A stretch of DNA of 27,414 bases from Candidatus Omnitrophota bacterium (GCA_017987425.1 JAGNTT010000009.1:1-27414), one strand, 5' to 3'; shown: positions 7,100 to 15,550, counted from the stretch's first letter. Numbers and translations: made by a program. The notes: generated by a model not told the origin, from the letters alone.

Positions 7100-9451
7100 T
7101 TATTTCTTCGAATCGTTTTCTTCAGGCAGCTTTGCCAATTCATCCCTGGATTTCTGAGCGTATTCCCCGTCGGGCTTGACTTCGGTGCTCATTTGGAAAT
7201 GAAGGCGGGCCTCGTCAAACTTCTTCAGCGCGACAGACGCAACGCCTATCTTGTAATGGACATGATCCCAGTCCTTCTTGCCGTAGAGAGCCTTGCTGTA
7301 AATGGCATAGGCGCGTTCATACTCTTTTTTCTCGTACATGATATCACCGATCTTAAGCAATTCCTCGCTGCTATTAGGTTCCATCATGATGGCTTTGTGT
7401 AAGAATTCCCTGGCCTTCTCGATTTCTCCGTTAAGCGCGTGGCAACGGGCAAGGCCGTAAATGTACTTCTCATTGCCGGGCGCCGCACGCGCGGCTTTTT
7501 CAAACTGTTCGATAGCGCCTTTATAATCGCCGACCTTCTCATAGGCCAGCGCCAATTTACCGCGCAGATCAGGATCCGCAGGGTACATGCTTGAAGCAAC
7601 TCGATAATTAATAAACGCTTCAGGATAATTCTTAAGAGCATCGTAAATTCTGCCTCTTATCTTGTAGATCTCGACGCTCTGGGGAGCGATATCGGCCGCC
7701 ATATCAAGTTCGTTCAAAGCCAGCTGATACTCTTCCAGACTAGTCAGCGTATAAGCCCTATTGAGCTGCAGCAGCGCTGTAATAGGTTTAGATCCCACTC
7801 GGTGAAGATCAAACTCCTGCGGCTTCCAAGTCTTGAAATCTATCCTGAAACGGTCAATGATTTCTTTGTTCTGGGGGATGTCTTTAAGAAGAATCAGCGC
7901 ATCATAATCAAAATAAACCGGCACCCAATCCTTGCGGTCCTTAAATATCTTGACTGTTTTCTCCGGGATAGGGTAAGAGTTTGAATTCAAGAATGCTCCG
8001 GTGAATTTATATTTTTCCGAAAGCTCGTCGAACAGTTTAGAATCCCCTTCCCCCCAAAGCTTCAGGTACTGGTTGGTGAAGAAGTCGGCGCCGTAAACTT
8101 CAGTCCTTCCGTCTATGAAGCATTTGACATTCGGATATGTCCTGCCGATGAGATAGGCCCCTGTATTAAAATCGTTGAAAAGGTTGCCCTTGAATTTATT
8201 TTCGACAAGAAAATCGGCGGCATGATATGGAAAATTCCGCAATGAAATGCCTTCGTACTCGCTTTTGCGTTCAAACGTATCGTAATTGAAATAGCCGTTG
8301 TTCATCAAGCCGGCGCCGAAATTGATCATCCACATGATGAGCCCGATCTTGGCAAAGATAACGGTGATGTGCTTGAACTTTTCATCCGAAAACCGAAGCG
8401 GCAGTATGTCATCCAGACGGATGGTATACATATTGACGATCGTCACCAGATAAGCGGCAAACGAAAAGAATACCAGGTTGCGCGAAGCGGCCAATGAAAA
8501 ACCAAGAAAGGCAAGCCAGAATATCAGGGCCCCGATGTCGAGCTTGCGGCGGTTAAAGAAAAAGCTTAAAAGCGATATCGCAATCAGAAGGCGGTAATGC
8601 AGATATTCCCCTTCTCGGGCAAACAACGAATCCCATGACGGGATCGGCTTCTGCAGCTCAACGATATACTTGAAGAATATTTTATTGTCCCCGCCAATGT
8701 GCATAAGAACTTTGATCGGGTAAATGACGCCTTCAACAAAGCACGGATTGAGAAAACACGCGCCGATGACGAGAAACCAGATCAAATGCAGACGGCGGTA
8801 TTCCTCATCGGTCAGCCTACCGATCGCGTTCCATTCGAAAGGAAGAGGAACGTTGCGTTTGATGAATTCCGCAAGCACAGCCATGGAAACAAAGATCGGC
8901 CCGAAGAAAAAGAAACCGTGGATGTTGGTCCACAATGCCTGAATCAGGAATATGGCCGGAACGCACCATTTCTCGTGGAGCTTGGTGGACAGAAGCTGCA
9001 TATATAGCACAAAAAACAGCAGACTGAAGAGGTCCGGACGGGTTGTAAAACGCATCTGGTAGTTAAAAAGGATAAGCAGCAGAAGAAAAACGATCAGGCC
9101 CTGACGGCGTTCGCTGTATCCCAAAAAGAGAAGGATGGTCAACGTCAAGAGAACCAGCAGCACCTGCATGGTCGCCAAACCTTCAAATCCCCACAAATTC
9201 TGGATCGAATAAACAATAACCTGAAAAAGCCACTCGTGATTGATCCAGGGCCGTCCAGCAATCGAAGCGGAAAGCACATCCACGTTCGGAACGTAGCCGT
9301 TTTCGATGATGAACTTTCCCATCTTCAGGTGCAGCCAGAGATCGAGGTCTTTGATTTCGACATTAGCGGAAAGCGCATATAAGCCGAACAGCACCCCGAT
9401 GGCAAAGTAACCGGTGATCCGGCTTAACGTCCTGTAAAAGAAATCACTCAC
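7100..9451 (-). CDS. Large multi-pass membrane protein with C-terminal TPR repeats (GT-C-like, function unknown)
   Basis: This 783-residue protein has a hydrophobic N-terminal half with about ten membrane segments (roughly residues 10-380). The first outside loop reads KDLDLWLHLKMGKFI (34-48), followed by PWINHEW (68-74), TRPD (137-140) and NIHGFF (176-181). This acidic-then-W-H pattern resembles GT-C type polyprenyl-linked glycosyltransferases and a broad family of uncharacterised bacterial membrane proteins. A soluble domain follows (about 400-545), with FNDFNTGAYLIG and KCFIDGRTEVYG. About six tetratricopeptide repeats occupy 560-765 (motifs such as AYEKVGDYKGAIEQFEKA), ending in a charged tail. 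The GTG start at 9451 has GGAG five bases upstream, and that site overlaps the oppF stop. It sits between oppF and glgC in one transcription unit. A sugar-transfer or envelope-assembly role is plausible, but no substrate can be named. Confidence 0.85.
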   Translation of the reverse strand: MSDFFYRTLSRITGYFAIGVLFGLYALSANVEIKDLDLWLHLKMGKFIIENGYVPNVDVLSASIAGRPWINHEWLFQVIVYSIQNLWGFEGLATMQVLLVLLTLTILLFLGYSERRQGLIVFLLLLILFNYQMRFTTRPDLFSLLFFVLYMQLLSTKLHEKWCVPAIFLIQALWTNIHGFFFFGPIFVSMAVLAEFIKRNVPLPFEWNAIGRLTDEEYRRLHLIWFLVIGACFLNPCFVEGVIYPIKVLMHIGGDNKIFFKYIVELQKPIPSWDSLFAREGEYLHYRLLIAISLLSFFFNRRKLDIGALIFWLAFLGFSLAASRNLVFFSFAAYLVTIVNMYTIRLDDILPLRFSDEKFKHITVIFAKIGLIMWMINFGAGLMNNGYFNYDTFERKSEYEGISLRNFPYHAADFLVENKFKGNLFNDFNTGAYLIGRTYPNVKCFIDGRTEVYGADFFTNQYLKLWGEGDSKLFDELSEKYKFTGAFLNSNSYPIPEKTVKIFKDRKDWVPVYFDYDALILLKDIPQNKEIIDRFRIDFKTWKPQEFDLHRVGSKPITALLQLNRAYTLTSLEEYQLALNELDMAADIAPQSVEIYKIRGRIYDALKNYPEAFINYRVASSMYPADPDLRGKLALAYEKVGDYKGAIEQFEKAARAAPGNEKYIYGLARCHALNGEIEKAREFLHKAIMMEPNSSEELLKIGDIMYEKKEYERAYAIYSKALYGKKDWDHVHYKIGVASVALKKFDEARLHFQMSTEVKPDGEYAQKSRDELAKLPEENDSKK

Positions 9452-9460
9452 AGTGTCTCC

Positions 9461-10333
9461 TTAATTAACGGTATCCATGGCCCAATGGTCTTTGGTAAAA
9501 AATTTACCGCGGCCGTCCGCGGGCAAAGACCATGAGCGGTTCTCGTGCCGCGGAACATATTCGACGGCGGCACTCCACAATTCACGCGTATAGGGATGGA
9601 CAGGATGGCTGACCAATTTCGGGGCAGGCCCGGTTTCCACAATCTTCCCCTTGTACATGACGGCTATTTTATCAGAGATTTTTGCAACCACACGCAGATT
9701 GTGGGAAATAAACAGATATGTCAGCCCGAAACGTTTTTTAAGTGACGACAGAAGATCGAGGATCTGTCCCTGGACAAGAACATCCAGTGATGAGACCGCC
9801 TCATCGAGGATGACCAGCTTGGGACGGCTTAAAACGGCGCGCGCAATGGAAAGACGCTGACGCTCGCCTCCGCTGAATTCGTGAGGATAACGCAGTAAAA
9901 TGTCATGCGGAAGTTCGACGGCCTTTAAGGTCTCCCTGATTCTCTCCAGCTTTTCTTCCCCGTCAACCTTTGTTTCAAGAGTAAAAGCTTCCTTCAATAT
10001 TTTTTCCACCGTAAAACGCGGGTCGAGACTGCTGAACGGATCCTGAAAGACCATCTGCACCGAACGGCGGTATGCGCGATACTGGTTTTTGTCCATACCC
10101 CTAATATTACTGCCTTCAAAGAGCACTTCCCCGCCGTCGGCACGGTATAAATCGCATACCAGACGCGCCAGAGTGCTCTTGCCGCTGCCGGATTCCCCGA
10201 CCACGGAAAAAGTTTCTCCGGGCATCAGCGACAAATCGACGCCGTCGACGGCCTTGACGATCTCTTTGGACGCGCCCCAAAACGGTGAACCGAGCGAGAA
10301 ATGTTTTTTAGCGTTCTTTAGTTCGCAGAGCAT
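9461..10333 (-). CDS. oppF: Oligopeptide-type ABC importer ATPase, OppF-like
   Basis: This 290-residue protein is one of the two cytoplasmic ATPases driving the peptide-type importer encoded by the five genes here. It has Walker A GESGSGKS (46-53), the Q-loop VFQDPFSSLDPR with Gln97, signature FSGGERQR (153-160), Walker B LVILDE (173-178) and His211 of the H-loop. The D-loop region reads DEAVSSLD where most OppF/DppF proteins have DEPVSALD. The C-terminal HPVHPYTREL segment is the start of the oligopeptide/dipeptide C-terminal domain, which identifies the F type. The ATG at 10333 shares one base with the oppD stop codon. A 9-base gap separates it from the membrane/TPR gene. The actual substrate could be oligopeptides, dipeptides or another small solute. 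Confidence 0.9.
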   Translation of the reverse strand: MLCELKNAKKHFSLGSPFWGASKEIVKAVDGVDLSLMPGETFSVVGESGSGKSTLARLVCDLYRADGGEVLFEGSNIRGMDKNQYRAYRRSVQMVFQDPFSSLDPRFTVEKILKEAFTLETKVDGEEKLERIRETLKAVELPHDILLRYPHEFSGGERQRLSIARAVLSRPKLVILDEAVSSLDVLVQGQILDLLSSLKKRFGLTYLFISHNLRVVAKISDKIAVMYKGKIVETGPAPKLVSHPVHPYTRELWSAAVEYVPRHENRSWSLPADGRGKFFTKDHWAMDTVN

Positions 10334-11115
10334 CAGTCTTTCAACGTCCTCATCAATTGTTGGGTGTATTTATGTTTAGGGTGCGCGATGATATCCTTCT
10401 TCGTTCCGGATTCGACGACGCATCCTTTTTCCATGACGATGACATGATCGGCTATGTGAGAGACGATACCAAGATCATGCGTGATCAAAATCATCGACAA
10501 ACGGTATTCATCGCGCAGCTTCAAAAAGAGCTCCAAAATTTTGGCTTGAAGGGTCACGTCCAGACTGCTCGTCGGCTCATCCGCGATCAGCAACGACGGT
10601 TTGGCCGCCACCGCCTGGGCGATCATCGCGCGCTGGCGCATCCCGCCGCTTAACTGGTGCGGATAACTTTTAAAGACGCGCATGGGATCATCAAGGCCGA
10701 CGCGAACGAAAAGATCGAGCGTGCTTTGTCGGATTTCCGAGGCGGATAACTTTGTGTGATATTTGAAGACTTCGCCGACCTGAAAACCCACCGGAAAGAC
10801 CGGATTGAACGCCTGCAGAGGGTCCTGAAAAACCATGCCTATCTCTTTGCCACGCACCGAATTCATCCGCAGGGCATCCGCCGCCAGTAAATCATCTCCA
10901 TTAAATAATATCTTCCCTCTGGAAACGGCAAGCGCATCGGACAAAAGACGCAGGATGCTTAATCCCGTCGTGGTTTTCCCGCTGCCGGAACCTCCGACGA
11001 TCGCGACGATGCCGAGCGGCAGGACCGTAAATGAAACATCCTCGATGATCTTGCGCTGCGGATCATCAGCAAGAGCCACGGATAGCCCCTCAACTTTTAA
11101 GACAGGTTTCGTCAC
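10333..11115 (-). CDS. oppD: Oligopeptide-type ABC importer ATPase, OppD-like, short C-terminus
   Basis: This 260-residue ABC ATPase pairs with the OppF-like protein. Motifs are Walker A GGSGSGKT (41-48), the Q-loop VFQDPLQAFNP with Gln97, signature LSGGMRQR (155-162), Walker B LLIADE (175-180) with the D-loop PTSSLD, and His213 of the H-loop. OppD and DppD proteins usually have about 320-340 residues with a C-terminal domain after the HPxHPYT motif. This one stops soon after the degenerate HPKHKYTQQL. Nothing after the stop suggests a frameshift, because oppF begins in the stop codon. It is therefore a genuinely short form. Its ATG (11115) overlaps the oppC stop by four bases, so translation is coupled. 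Confidence 0.9.
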   Translation of the reverse strand: MTKPVLKVEGLSVALADDPQRKIIEDVSFTVLPLGIVAIVGGSGSGKTTTGLSILRLLSDALAVSRGKILFNGDDLLAADALRMNSVRGKEIGMVFQDPLQAFNPVFPVGFQVGEVFKYHTKLSASEIRQSTLDLFVRVGLDDPMRVFKSYPHQLSGGMRQRAMIAQAVAAKPSLLIADEPTSSLDVTLQAKILELFLKLRDEYRLSMILITHDLGIVSHIADHVIVMEKGCVVESGTKKDIIAHPKHKYTQQLMRTLKD

Positions 11116-12215
11116 TGTTTACTCTTTCCTGCCGGTTTGAGCATGGGATCCAGACAATCCCGTAAAGTGTCCCCGATAATGTTGAAGCAAAAGACCGTCA
11201 CAAAAATAAACGCGGCCGGCATCAAGATCCACGGTGCGACTTGAATGCGCACGATGCTCATGGCTTCGCTAAGCATATTCCCCCAGCTGGCGTACGGATC
11301 CTGAATACCGAGACCGATCAAACTTAACGCCGATTCGCCCAGAATGTAACCGGGAATGGAAAGCATCACGGCAAAGATCGTGTATGAAACGGTATGCGGC
11401 AGAAGATGAGAAATGATAATTTTCAAATCCGACACGCCCATCGTCCGGGCGGCAAGTACGTATTCCCGTTCTCGAAGCGAAAGACACATACCGCGGATGA
11501 TGCGCGCCAAAGACGGCCAGCCGATAAACGCAAAAATTACGACGATTGCGCAATACACCTGCAGAGAATTAAAATTGTCCGGCACCGCCGAGCGAAACGC
11601 CAAAAGCAGATAGAATCCGGGAACCATCATAAGCATTTCACACAAGCGCATTAATAATCCGTCGATCCATCCCCCGTAATAACCGGCGATGCCGCCGACT
11701 AAAAGTCCCAGAGTAAATGAAATCGCGACACCCAGAAGACCGATCGACAGCGATACGCGGGAACCGTAAAGGATGCGTGAAAAAATATCGCGGCCGCGCG
11801 AATCGGCGCCCAGAAGATGAATGCGGCCGGGCTCATCCACTCCGAATAAATGCCGGGACGCCGGGATAAAACCTAACAAACGATACGGTTCGCCTTTGAC
11901 AAATAACTTGATCGGATGTATCACCTTTTCATCCGTAGTATAAACCCGCGCGTGAAGTTCGTTGTAACTGAGCACCACTTTGCCGACGTATGGACCCACA
12001 AATTTTCCGTCCTTCATCCAACGAATCGGAGACGGCGGGCAATACGAATATGTGCGGTCTTCATTCTTGTACGAGTACGGCGCCAGAAAATCCGCAAATA
12101 TAGCGGCGGCGTATAAAATAAACAGCGTCCAGACACAGACGACCGCCATGCGGTTCTTGCCGAATTTCCGCATATGCAGACCGAGTTCGCTGACGGGTTT
12201 ACAAACGTTTTCCAT
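11112..12215 (-). CDS. oppC: Oligopeptide-type ABC importer permease, OppC-like
   Basis: This inner-membrane permease subunit has 367 residues from the ATG at 12215. That start leaves a 17-base overlap with oppB. A longer open frame to 12311 would overlap oppB much further and adds no family-like sequence. The first membrane helix is at about 24-45. A long periplasmic segment (about 46-145), larger than in E. coli OppC (about 300 residues in total), ends in HLLGADSRGRDIFSRILYGS, a strongly conserved OppC/DppC feature. Five further helices follow, and the cytoplasmic EAA loop, EYVLAARTMG (251-260), contacts the ATPases. The ribosome binding site is weak (GGATC), consistent with translational coupling. 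Confidence 0.91.
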   Translation of the reverse strand: MENVCKPVSELGLHMRKFGKNRMAVVCVWTLFILYAAAIFADFLAPYSYKNEDRTYSYCPPSPIRWMKDGKFVGPYVGKVVLSYNELHARVYTTDEKVIHPIKLFVKGEPYRLLGFIPASRHLFGVDEPGRIHLLGADSRGRDIFSRILYGSRVSLSIGLLGVAISFTLGLLVGGIAGYYGGWIDGLLMRLCEMLMMVPGFYLLLAFRSAVPDNFNSLQVYCAIVVIFAFIGWPSLARIIRGMCLSLREREYVLAARTMGVSDLKIIISHLLPHTVSYTIFAVMLSIPGYILGESALSLIGLGIQDPYASWGNMLSEAMSIVRIQVAPWILMPAAFIFVTVFCFNIIGDTLRDCLDPMLKPAGKSKQ

Positions 12216-13173
12216 AAGTGATCCGCGGATCCGCCTTGGCAAGCGCGATGTCCGCCAGTAAATTTCCGATGATAAACATGAGCGATCCCATGAGCATGCT
12301 GGCCATGACAAGATAAATGTCCTTGGCGAAAACGGCCTTGAGCATCAGCGATCCGAGCCCCGGCCAGCTGCAGATAATTTCAGTCAACGCAGCTCCGCTT
12401 AACAGAGCCGAGAATTCATAGCCGAGCAAAGTTATAAGCGGATTGATGGCATTTCGAAGCGCGTGCACATACACCACGCGCCCTTCCGGAAGTCCTTTAG
12501 CGCGCGCGGTCAGAATATACTGCTGCCCCAAAACTTCAAGCAAATTGCCGCGCATGATTTTCTGCAGATAGCCGATGCTGCCCAAAGACAGCGCGATCAC
12601 CGGGATAATCATGTGACGGAACAGGTCCCACCCCTGTTCAAGTAAAGACATGTGCATGAAATTAGGACTGCGCATCCCGCCCGACGGTAAAAGGCCCGAC
12701 TGGCTCGCCCAGAACAAAAGCATAATGGCGATAAAAAATGACGGCAGGGAAAAGAACACATAGGATACCGTCTGGATTATTTTGTCCGGCCATTGATTAC
12801 GGCGGAGCGCCGCCCATATTCCGAGCGGCAAGGCAATCAGCCATGTCACCAGAAAAGCGCCCAGCGACAAAATAAATGTATTGAACAAACGACCGCCGAT
12901 GATGTTCGACACCGGCACGTTATAATGAAATGAATAACCGAATTCCAGACGCAGGACATTGCGCACCCAATGCCAGTACTGCTGCAGCAACGGCTTGTCG
13001 AGCTGATAAAGCTTTTTGTAACGGTCGATGGTCTCCTCAGAGTTCTGCGGATCCATTCGGATTGAGTCCAGATAATTGCCCGGCGTGAGGCGCATGAGGG
13101 CAAATGTCAAAAACGTGATCCCCAGAAGCATGGGAATGAAGATTAAAATTCGCTGAAGAATAAATCGGGCCAT
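12199..13173 (-). CDS. oppB: Oligopeptide-type ABC importer permease, OppB-like
   Basis: This 324-residue permease subunit forms the channel with OppC. It has the typical N-terminus with a membrane helix at 9-29 ending LMRLTPG, the family segment YQLDKPLLQQYWHWVRNVLR (56-75), LEFGYSF, and then five more helices. The EAA loop is at about 218-241 (YILTARAKGL). The length is close to the usual 310-340. The ATG at 13173 shares one base with the stop codon of oppA, and the 3' end overlaps oppC. Confidence 0.93.
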   Translation of the reverse strand: MARFILQRILIFIPMLLGITFLTFALMRLTPGNYLDSIRMDPQNSEETIDRYKKLYQLDKPLLQQYWHWVRNVLRLEFGYSFHYNVPVSNIIGGRLFNTFILSLGAFLVTWLIALPLGIWAALRRNQWPDKIIQTVSYVFFSLPSFFIAIMLLFWASQSGLLPSGGMRSPNFMHMSLLEQGWDLFRHMIIPVIALSLGSIGYLQKIMRGNLLEVLGQQYILTARAKGLPEGRVVYVHALRNAINPLITLLGYEFSALLSGAALTEIICSWPGLGSLMLKAVFAKDIYLVMASMLMGSLMFIIGNLLADIALAKADPRITYGKRL

Positions 13174-14906
13174 TATCGGTATTCCGGTTTGACGTAAATC
13201 TCTTCGATATTGTGAATGGCGCCGCCTTCACTGGTGGGCCTCAGATTGCCGAACTTGTTGCGTACAGCCGCCTGACGAGCGCTTAAAACCGTGTAGATAA
13301 GCGGCAGGTTGTCGGAGACGATCTGCTGATACTCATCGTAGAAAACCTTCCGCTTGTCCTGATTGAGTTCCTGTACACCCAGCGAAAAAAGCTCATCGAT
13401 CCTTTTTTCCCAGGCGGTCGCCGGCTTTTCCTGCTTGGGATTCCACATATGCAGCTGCCCGTCGGAGGTCCAGACATTTTTACCGAAGTGCGGCTCGCTC
13501 CCTCCCGTCAGCCCCAGCACAACCGTTTCCCATTCATAGGTAGACGTCAGTTTACTCACCAGCGTATTAAACTCCAACGGCTGCAGACGGACATCCATCC
13601 CCAAGCCCTCGAGATCATTGCGGATGATAGCCGCAATATCTATTCCTGCGCCGCTGCCGGCATTCACCGTCAAATTAAATTCAATTGTGTTCCCTTTTGG
13701 GTCTTCAATGAAACCATCCTTGTTACGGTCGATGTAACCGGCGTCTGCGAGAATTTGCCGCGCCTTCTTCAGATCATAATTATATTTGGTCACATTGGGA
13801 TTATTAAAAAACGGGTCACCGGGACCGATGGGGGAATACTGCGGATATCCCAAACCGTTCAGGACAATTTTAATAATCTGGTCGCGGTCAATGGCATGGG
13901 CCACAGCCTGACGGAAATTCAAATCATTAAACCACGCCGATTTGACCGGATCCACGAAAGGTTTCTGTGTCTTGGGATTTTTGCCGGGATTCAGGTTAAA
14001 AACCATAAAACTGCTGCCCATGGAAGGGCCTATATCGTAAATAGTGAAATTCCTTTTCGCCTCCAGCGGTTTAACCAAAGGATAATCGGTCCCGCGCAAA
14101 TCATAATAATCGAGACTTCCATCTATAAACTTGAGAAGCTCCACATCATCATTGGGGACGATCACGATCGTAATCTCATCCAAATAAGGCAGCCGCTCCC
14201 CTTCGGCGGTTGTGCGCCAGAAAAGAGGGTTGCGCTTGAGTATGATGCTTTCTCCCGGATGATATTCCGCAAGAATGAACGCTCCCTGACCGACGATCTC
14301 TTTGGGATCGGTATCGATGCCCCATGTGAAATTAAATTTCTTCTCCTCGACGGACTTGGCAAGTTTGTGTTTCGGAAATATCGGCTGGCTCATGCTGCGC
14401 AGGAAAGGCGCGAATTTGACCGGCAGCACAAACTGCACGGTGTGATCATCAACCTTGGTAACCTTAAATGGTTTACCATCGATCGTAAAGATGTCCGCTG
14501 AGGAATTAGCAACATCCGGATTAAAAATGAGATCATTAAACGTGAAGACGACATCATCGGCCGTCAAGGGAACCCCGTCGCTCCAGAGGACGTCCTTGCG
14601 CAAAAAAAACGTCCAGGTTAATCCGTCTTCGGAAACCGTCCATCTCTCCGCGAGATTGGGTTCGACTTTGAGCGTCTCGGTATTGCGTCTGGTCAGACCT
14701 TCAAACAAAAAAGCCGTCACCATACTGGTTGACGTCTCTTTGGCGACCATGTCATTGAATGATTTCGGGTCGGACGTTGTCGCAAATACTAATTGTCCGC
14801 CATATTTGGACGACGGTGATTCCGCATGAACAGGGAAAGAAAAAGATATTAGAGATACAGCTACAAGGAGGGAAATAAAAATTCTAAGGCGAGCAATCAC
14901 CGTCAC
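13173..14906 (-). CDS. oppA: Periplasmic solute-binding protein of the peptide-type importer, OppA-like
   Basis: This 577-residue family 5 solute-binding protein captures the substrate for the permease encoded next to it. Residues 1-28 form a signal peptide: a basic start, a hydrophobic core at 8-25, and VHA before the cleavage site. There is no lipobox cysteine, so the mature protein should be soluble in a periplasm. The mature part starts GGQLVFATTSDPKSFN, followed by LAERWTVSEDGLTWTFFLRK and DGVPLTADDVVFTFN, all hallmarks of the SBP_bac_5 fold. FRQAVAHAIDRDQI lies in the centre. GTG at 14906 is the preferred start because GAGGGG stands six bases upstream. A second GTG two codons later is possible. 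A strong hairpin lies between this gene and secG. Confidence 0.93.
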   Translation of the reverse strand: MTVIARLRIFISLLVAVSLISFSFPVHAESPSSKYGGQLVFATTSDPKSFNDMVAKETSTSMVTAFLFEGLTRRNTETLKVEPNLAERWTVSEDGLTWTFFLRKDVLWSDGVPLTADDVVFTFNDLIFNPDVANSSADIFTIDGKPFKVTKVDDHTVQFVLPVKFAPFLRSMSQPIFPKHKLAKSVEEKKFNFTWGIDTDPKEIVGQGAFILAEYHPGESIILKRNPLFWRTTAEGERLPYLDEITIVIVPNDDVELLKFIDGSLDYYDLRGTDYPLVKPLEAKRNFTIYDIGPSMGSSFMVFNLNPGKNPKTQKPFVDPVKSAWFNDLNFRQAVAHAIDRDQIIKIVLNGLGYPQYSPIGPGDPFFNNPNVTKYNYDLKKARQILADAGYIDRNKDGFIEDPKGNTIEFNLTVNAGSGAGIDIAAIIRNDLEGLGMDVRLQPLEFNTLVSKLTSTYEWETVVLGLTGGSEPHFGKNVWTSDGQLHMWNPKQEKPATAWEKRIDELFSLGVQELNQDKRKVFYDEYQQIVSDNLPLIYTVLSARQAAVRNKFGNLRPTSEGGAIHNIEEIYVKPEYR

Positions 14907-14923
14907 CGGAAACCCCTCGGGAA

Positions 14924-14948
14924 TTTATCCGGCGAGACACCGGATAAA
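14924..14948. repeat. Perfect hairpin in the oppA leader
   Basis: TTTATCCGG (14924-14932) and CCGGATAAA (14940-14948) are perfect 9-base inverted copies around a 7-base loop. The element lies 6 bases upstream of the oppA ribosome binding site and 29 bases after the secG stop. A second, imperfect stem (about 14953-14971, CCATGGAT with ATCCACGG) sits between the two. There is no T-run, so it is not a textbook terminator. It may reduce read-through, stabilise mRNA or bind a regulator. Confidence 0.6.
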
Positions 14949-14976
14949 GAGCCATGGATATCATCCACGGAATTCG

Positions 14977-15387
14977 TTATTGCTGCGGTGCTGCGGCAGG
15001 AGCGGCCTCCACGGCCTTCGTGGCTTCGTCAACAACAGGCTGCACTTGAGCATTGACTGACCCAACCGCATTGGCAGCCTCATCTAAAGTTTGAGCCGCC
15101 GCATTTTTTGCAGCCGAAGTTTGCGCAGGAACCACGATTTTCTGATTGGCCATCAAAGAACGATCATGATGGGCAGAAAAGAAAGCCAGGATAAGCGAAG
15201 TCGTGAAAAAGACTCCGGCCAAAATCGACGTCGCACGCACCAAAAAGTCACTTGTCTGAGCGCCGAACACATTTTCCGCTCCCGAAAAAGTTTCAGTCAA
15301 ACCGCCGCCGCGGCCGGCCTGCATCAAAACCGTCAGCACCAGCAAAATACACGCGATCGCATGGATCACCAGAATGAACGTCATCAT
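14977..15387 (-). CDS. secG: Protein-export membrane protein SecG with a long Ala-rich tail
   Basis: SecG is the small auxiliary subunit of the SecYEG translocon in the inner membrane. The first 75 residues fit the family: a membrane helix at 3-22, the conserved loop MQAGRGGGLTETFSG (22-36) and FGAQTSDFLVRAT (41-53), and a second helix at 54-72. Residues 80-136 are a low-complexity tail rich in Ala, Val and Gln, ending AAPAAAPQQ. The total of 136 residues exceeds the usual 70-110. The ATG at 15387 has AAGGAG seven bases upstream. pgk-tpiA-secG is a gene order found in many bacteria, which supports the call. Confidence 0.93.
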   Translation of the reverse strand: MMTFILVIHAIACILLVLTVLMQAGRGGGLTETFSGAENVFGAQTSDFLVRATSILAGVFFTTSLILAFFSAHHDRSLMANQKIVVPAQTSAAKNAAAQTLDEAANAVGSVNAQVQPVVDEATKAVEAAPAAAPQQ

Positions 15388-15420
15388 TATTAATCTCCTT
15401 AATAACAGACTACATGGACA

Positions 15421-15536
15421 TTGAAATTAGTAGAGATAAATAGAAATTAAGAAATTGTTGGCAAAAGCATCTCGTTCAATTTCTAAGTCACAGTCTTTCT
15501 AATTTCTCAATTTCTACTAACTTCTATTAATTTCAA
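15421..15536. repeat. AT-rich long inverted repeat between tpiA and secG
   Basis: Arms at 15421-15457 and 15500-15536 are 37 bases each and match as inverted copies at 30 of 37 positions, with a 42-base loop. Both arms are built from recurring AGAAATT-like units, and further partial copies lie in the loop. Six of the seven mismatches are purine transitions. The element fills most of the 163-base gap. It could form a long RNA hairpin between tpiA and secG. No T-run or coding potential is seen. Confidence 0.75.
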
Positions 15537-15550
15537 CCGCGTTAAATCTT

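Noticed and set aside
12216..12311. Extension of oppC to an upstream start at 12311
   Set aside because: The extra 32 residues are an alternate-frame reading of the oppB C-terminus and contain no OppC-like sequence. The ATG at 12215 is preferred.
13449..14501. A 350-codon open frame on the plus strand opposite oppA
   Set aside because: oppA on the other strand has a signal peptide and full family motifs. The plus-strand frame has no recognisable domain and is a shadow of its codon use. The same holds for other long plus-strand frames, for example 4819-5352, 5899-6210, 6390-6899, 19379-20014 and 25722-26402.
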